From Pedobacter cryoconitis (GTDB lineage: Bacteria > Bacteroidota > Bacteroidia > Sphingobacteriales > Sphingobacteriaceae): 64,000 bases of DNA. Made by a program: the position numbers and the translations under genes. Positions 63,392-64,000 of the stretch are shown one piece after another; position 1 is the stretch's first letter; each line of letters opens with the position of its first letter. The stretch is taken from NCBI RefSeq assembly GCF_014200605.1, contig NZ_JACHCE010000002.1, positions 425,300-489,299 on the forward strand. Reading direction: 5' to 3'. Under the pieces are notes generated by a model. It was not told where the DNA came from. It ran no database searches and saw only the letters and a list, made by a program, of their open reading frames with translations.

Positions 63392-64000
63392 TTATTTAAT
63401 GATCAGCCTGGTGTAAAGTGTATTTGTTTTGGCAGGATGATACATATCTGCGGTATAAGCGTAATTGAGAATGCTATATGTTCCTGCTGATATATTGTCC
63501 GGAATTCTGATTGTTACTGCCTGATCTGTTTTGGACTGAATAATCAGATTTTGTGGAGTTGACGTCAGGCTCGCGGATGCACTTACGGTAGAAAGTGTAC
63601 CAATATTAATTCCTGACAGCGTAAATGTATCACCGGCTTTAAATGTTTTGGTATAAAGCAGGTCTGCTTCGGGGATCAGAGGTAAAACTTCTCCCATCAG
63701 ACAGCGCCCTGAATAGATAGTGCGGGAACCGGAGACAATCTTTATTTTAAAGTAAGTTCCTTTTTTTAGTTTCCCGGAAAGAACTTCTGAGATAATACGT
63801 GTTTTGGCAATTGCTGTGATGACCATTGGGATTTCACTACCGCCTTCTAAATCAAGATAAACTTTGGTAGCCAGGCTGTCGGTTAGAAAATAATCGCCCT
63901 GAATATCAAGTTCTGTATCCGGATAAAAGACTCTTACTCCATTGTTATCATGTGAATAAAACGGAGAAAATCCAGAAATATATGGAATAGGCTGGTTGAT
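63392..64000 (-). CDS. IPT/TIG-like secreted or surface protein (partial, N-terminus outside the window)
   Basis: The frame is open from the window end to the TAA at 63392, giving 202 visible residues plus the stop. ATG 63826 is internal, as the frame continues upstream with YFLTDSLATKVYLDLEGGSEIP. The visible part is beta-rich: GTYFKIKIVSGSRTIYSG and a TIG-like DTFTLSGINIGTLSTVSA, then AVTIRIPDNISAGTYSI. Such domains are common in Bacteroidota surface proteins. Function unknown. Confidence 0.65.
   Translation of the reverse strand: MNQPIPYISGFSPFYSHDNNGVRVFYPDTELDIQGDYFLTDSLATKVYLDLEGGSEIPMVITAIAKTRIISEVLSGKLKKGTYFKIKIVSGSRTIYSGRCLMGEVLPLIPEADLLYTKTFKAGDTFTLSGINIGTLSTVSASASLTSTPQNLIIQSKTDQAVTIRIPDNISAGTYSILNYAYTADMYHPAKTNTLYTRLIIK

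Noticed and set aside
63392..63826. 144-residue complete gene
   Set aside because: The frame stays open upstream of 63826 to the window end with plausible coding sequence, so it is a partial gene.
1..64000. tRNA, rRNA or insertion sequence genes
   Set aside because: No cloverleaf-like block, rRNA core or transposase frame was recognised by reading; a tRNA or covariance-model search would be decisive.

Overview
The window looks like a chromosomal segment of a low-GC member of the Bacteroidota, most likely Sphingobacteriaceae (Pedobacter or a close relative). The evidence is: a PorP/SprF protein beside a giant PKD-repeat protein with a gliding-type C-terminal domain (type IX secretion); an MG2/TonB-plug protein; the gene order miaB, sigma-54-type activator, lptE, TPR protein, secG, groES, groEL; promoters of the TAnnTTTG type; and almost no Shine-Dalgarno sequences before start codons. 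I saw no tRNA, rRNA, CRISPR array, phage gene or transposase gene.

Layout. 1-4090 (minus): a plug-domain outer-membrane protein followed by two auxiliary enzymes of unsaturated fatty-acid beta-oxidation. 4162-9961: dCTP deaminase, then phosphopantetheinyl transferase and lipB, two small membrane proteins, an SGNH lipoprotein, L-serine ammonia-lyase and an MgtC-type protein. 10026-16443: PorP and its 1792-residue surface protein. 16581-23659: the groEL/groES unit and the miaB-activator-lptE-TPR-secG unit. 23790-27452: two tandem AsmA-like paralogues, followed by an 85-bp palindrome and a 47-bp tandem repeat. 27668-32666: an M16 peptidase pair (one active, one inactive) and a dipeptidyl peptidase IV. 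32831-38137: a DUF4377-META protein, ilvE, and an epimerase-serB-kynA operon. 38211-41933: a degenerate arginase-fold protein, several unknown proteins, and a noncoding region with an 11-bp-phased repeat array. 42147-54660: purD, secA, a SPOR protein, an M20 amidohydrolase, and a GDSL-dnaG-yraN-glutaminyl cyclase run. 54702-64000: DUF4251 protein, pgi, prfB with its programmed frameshift, an esterase, a SirB1-like protein, a methyltransferase, an Omp85-type barrel, a small unknown protein and a partial IPT-like protein.

Most genes are housekeeping. The most unusual item is the protein at 35869-37167. It fuses a complete phosphoserine phosphatase to a remnant of phosphoglycerate dehydrogenase that has lost its NAD-binding domain but kept the serine-binding ACT domain, which suggests feedback control of the last step of serine synthesis. 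Other points of interest are a helically phased GTGGAC array (40275-40335), a 28-bp perfect palindrome that swallows a stop codon (27443-27527), a ureohydrolase-fold protein lacking half of its metal ligands, a 110-nt antisense coding overlap, and an SD-dependent prfB frameshift in a lineage that hardly uses SD sequences.
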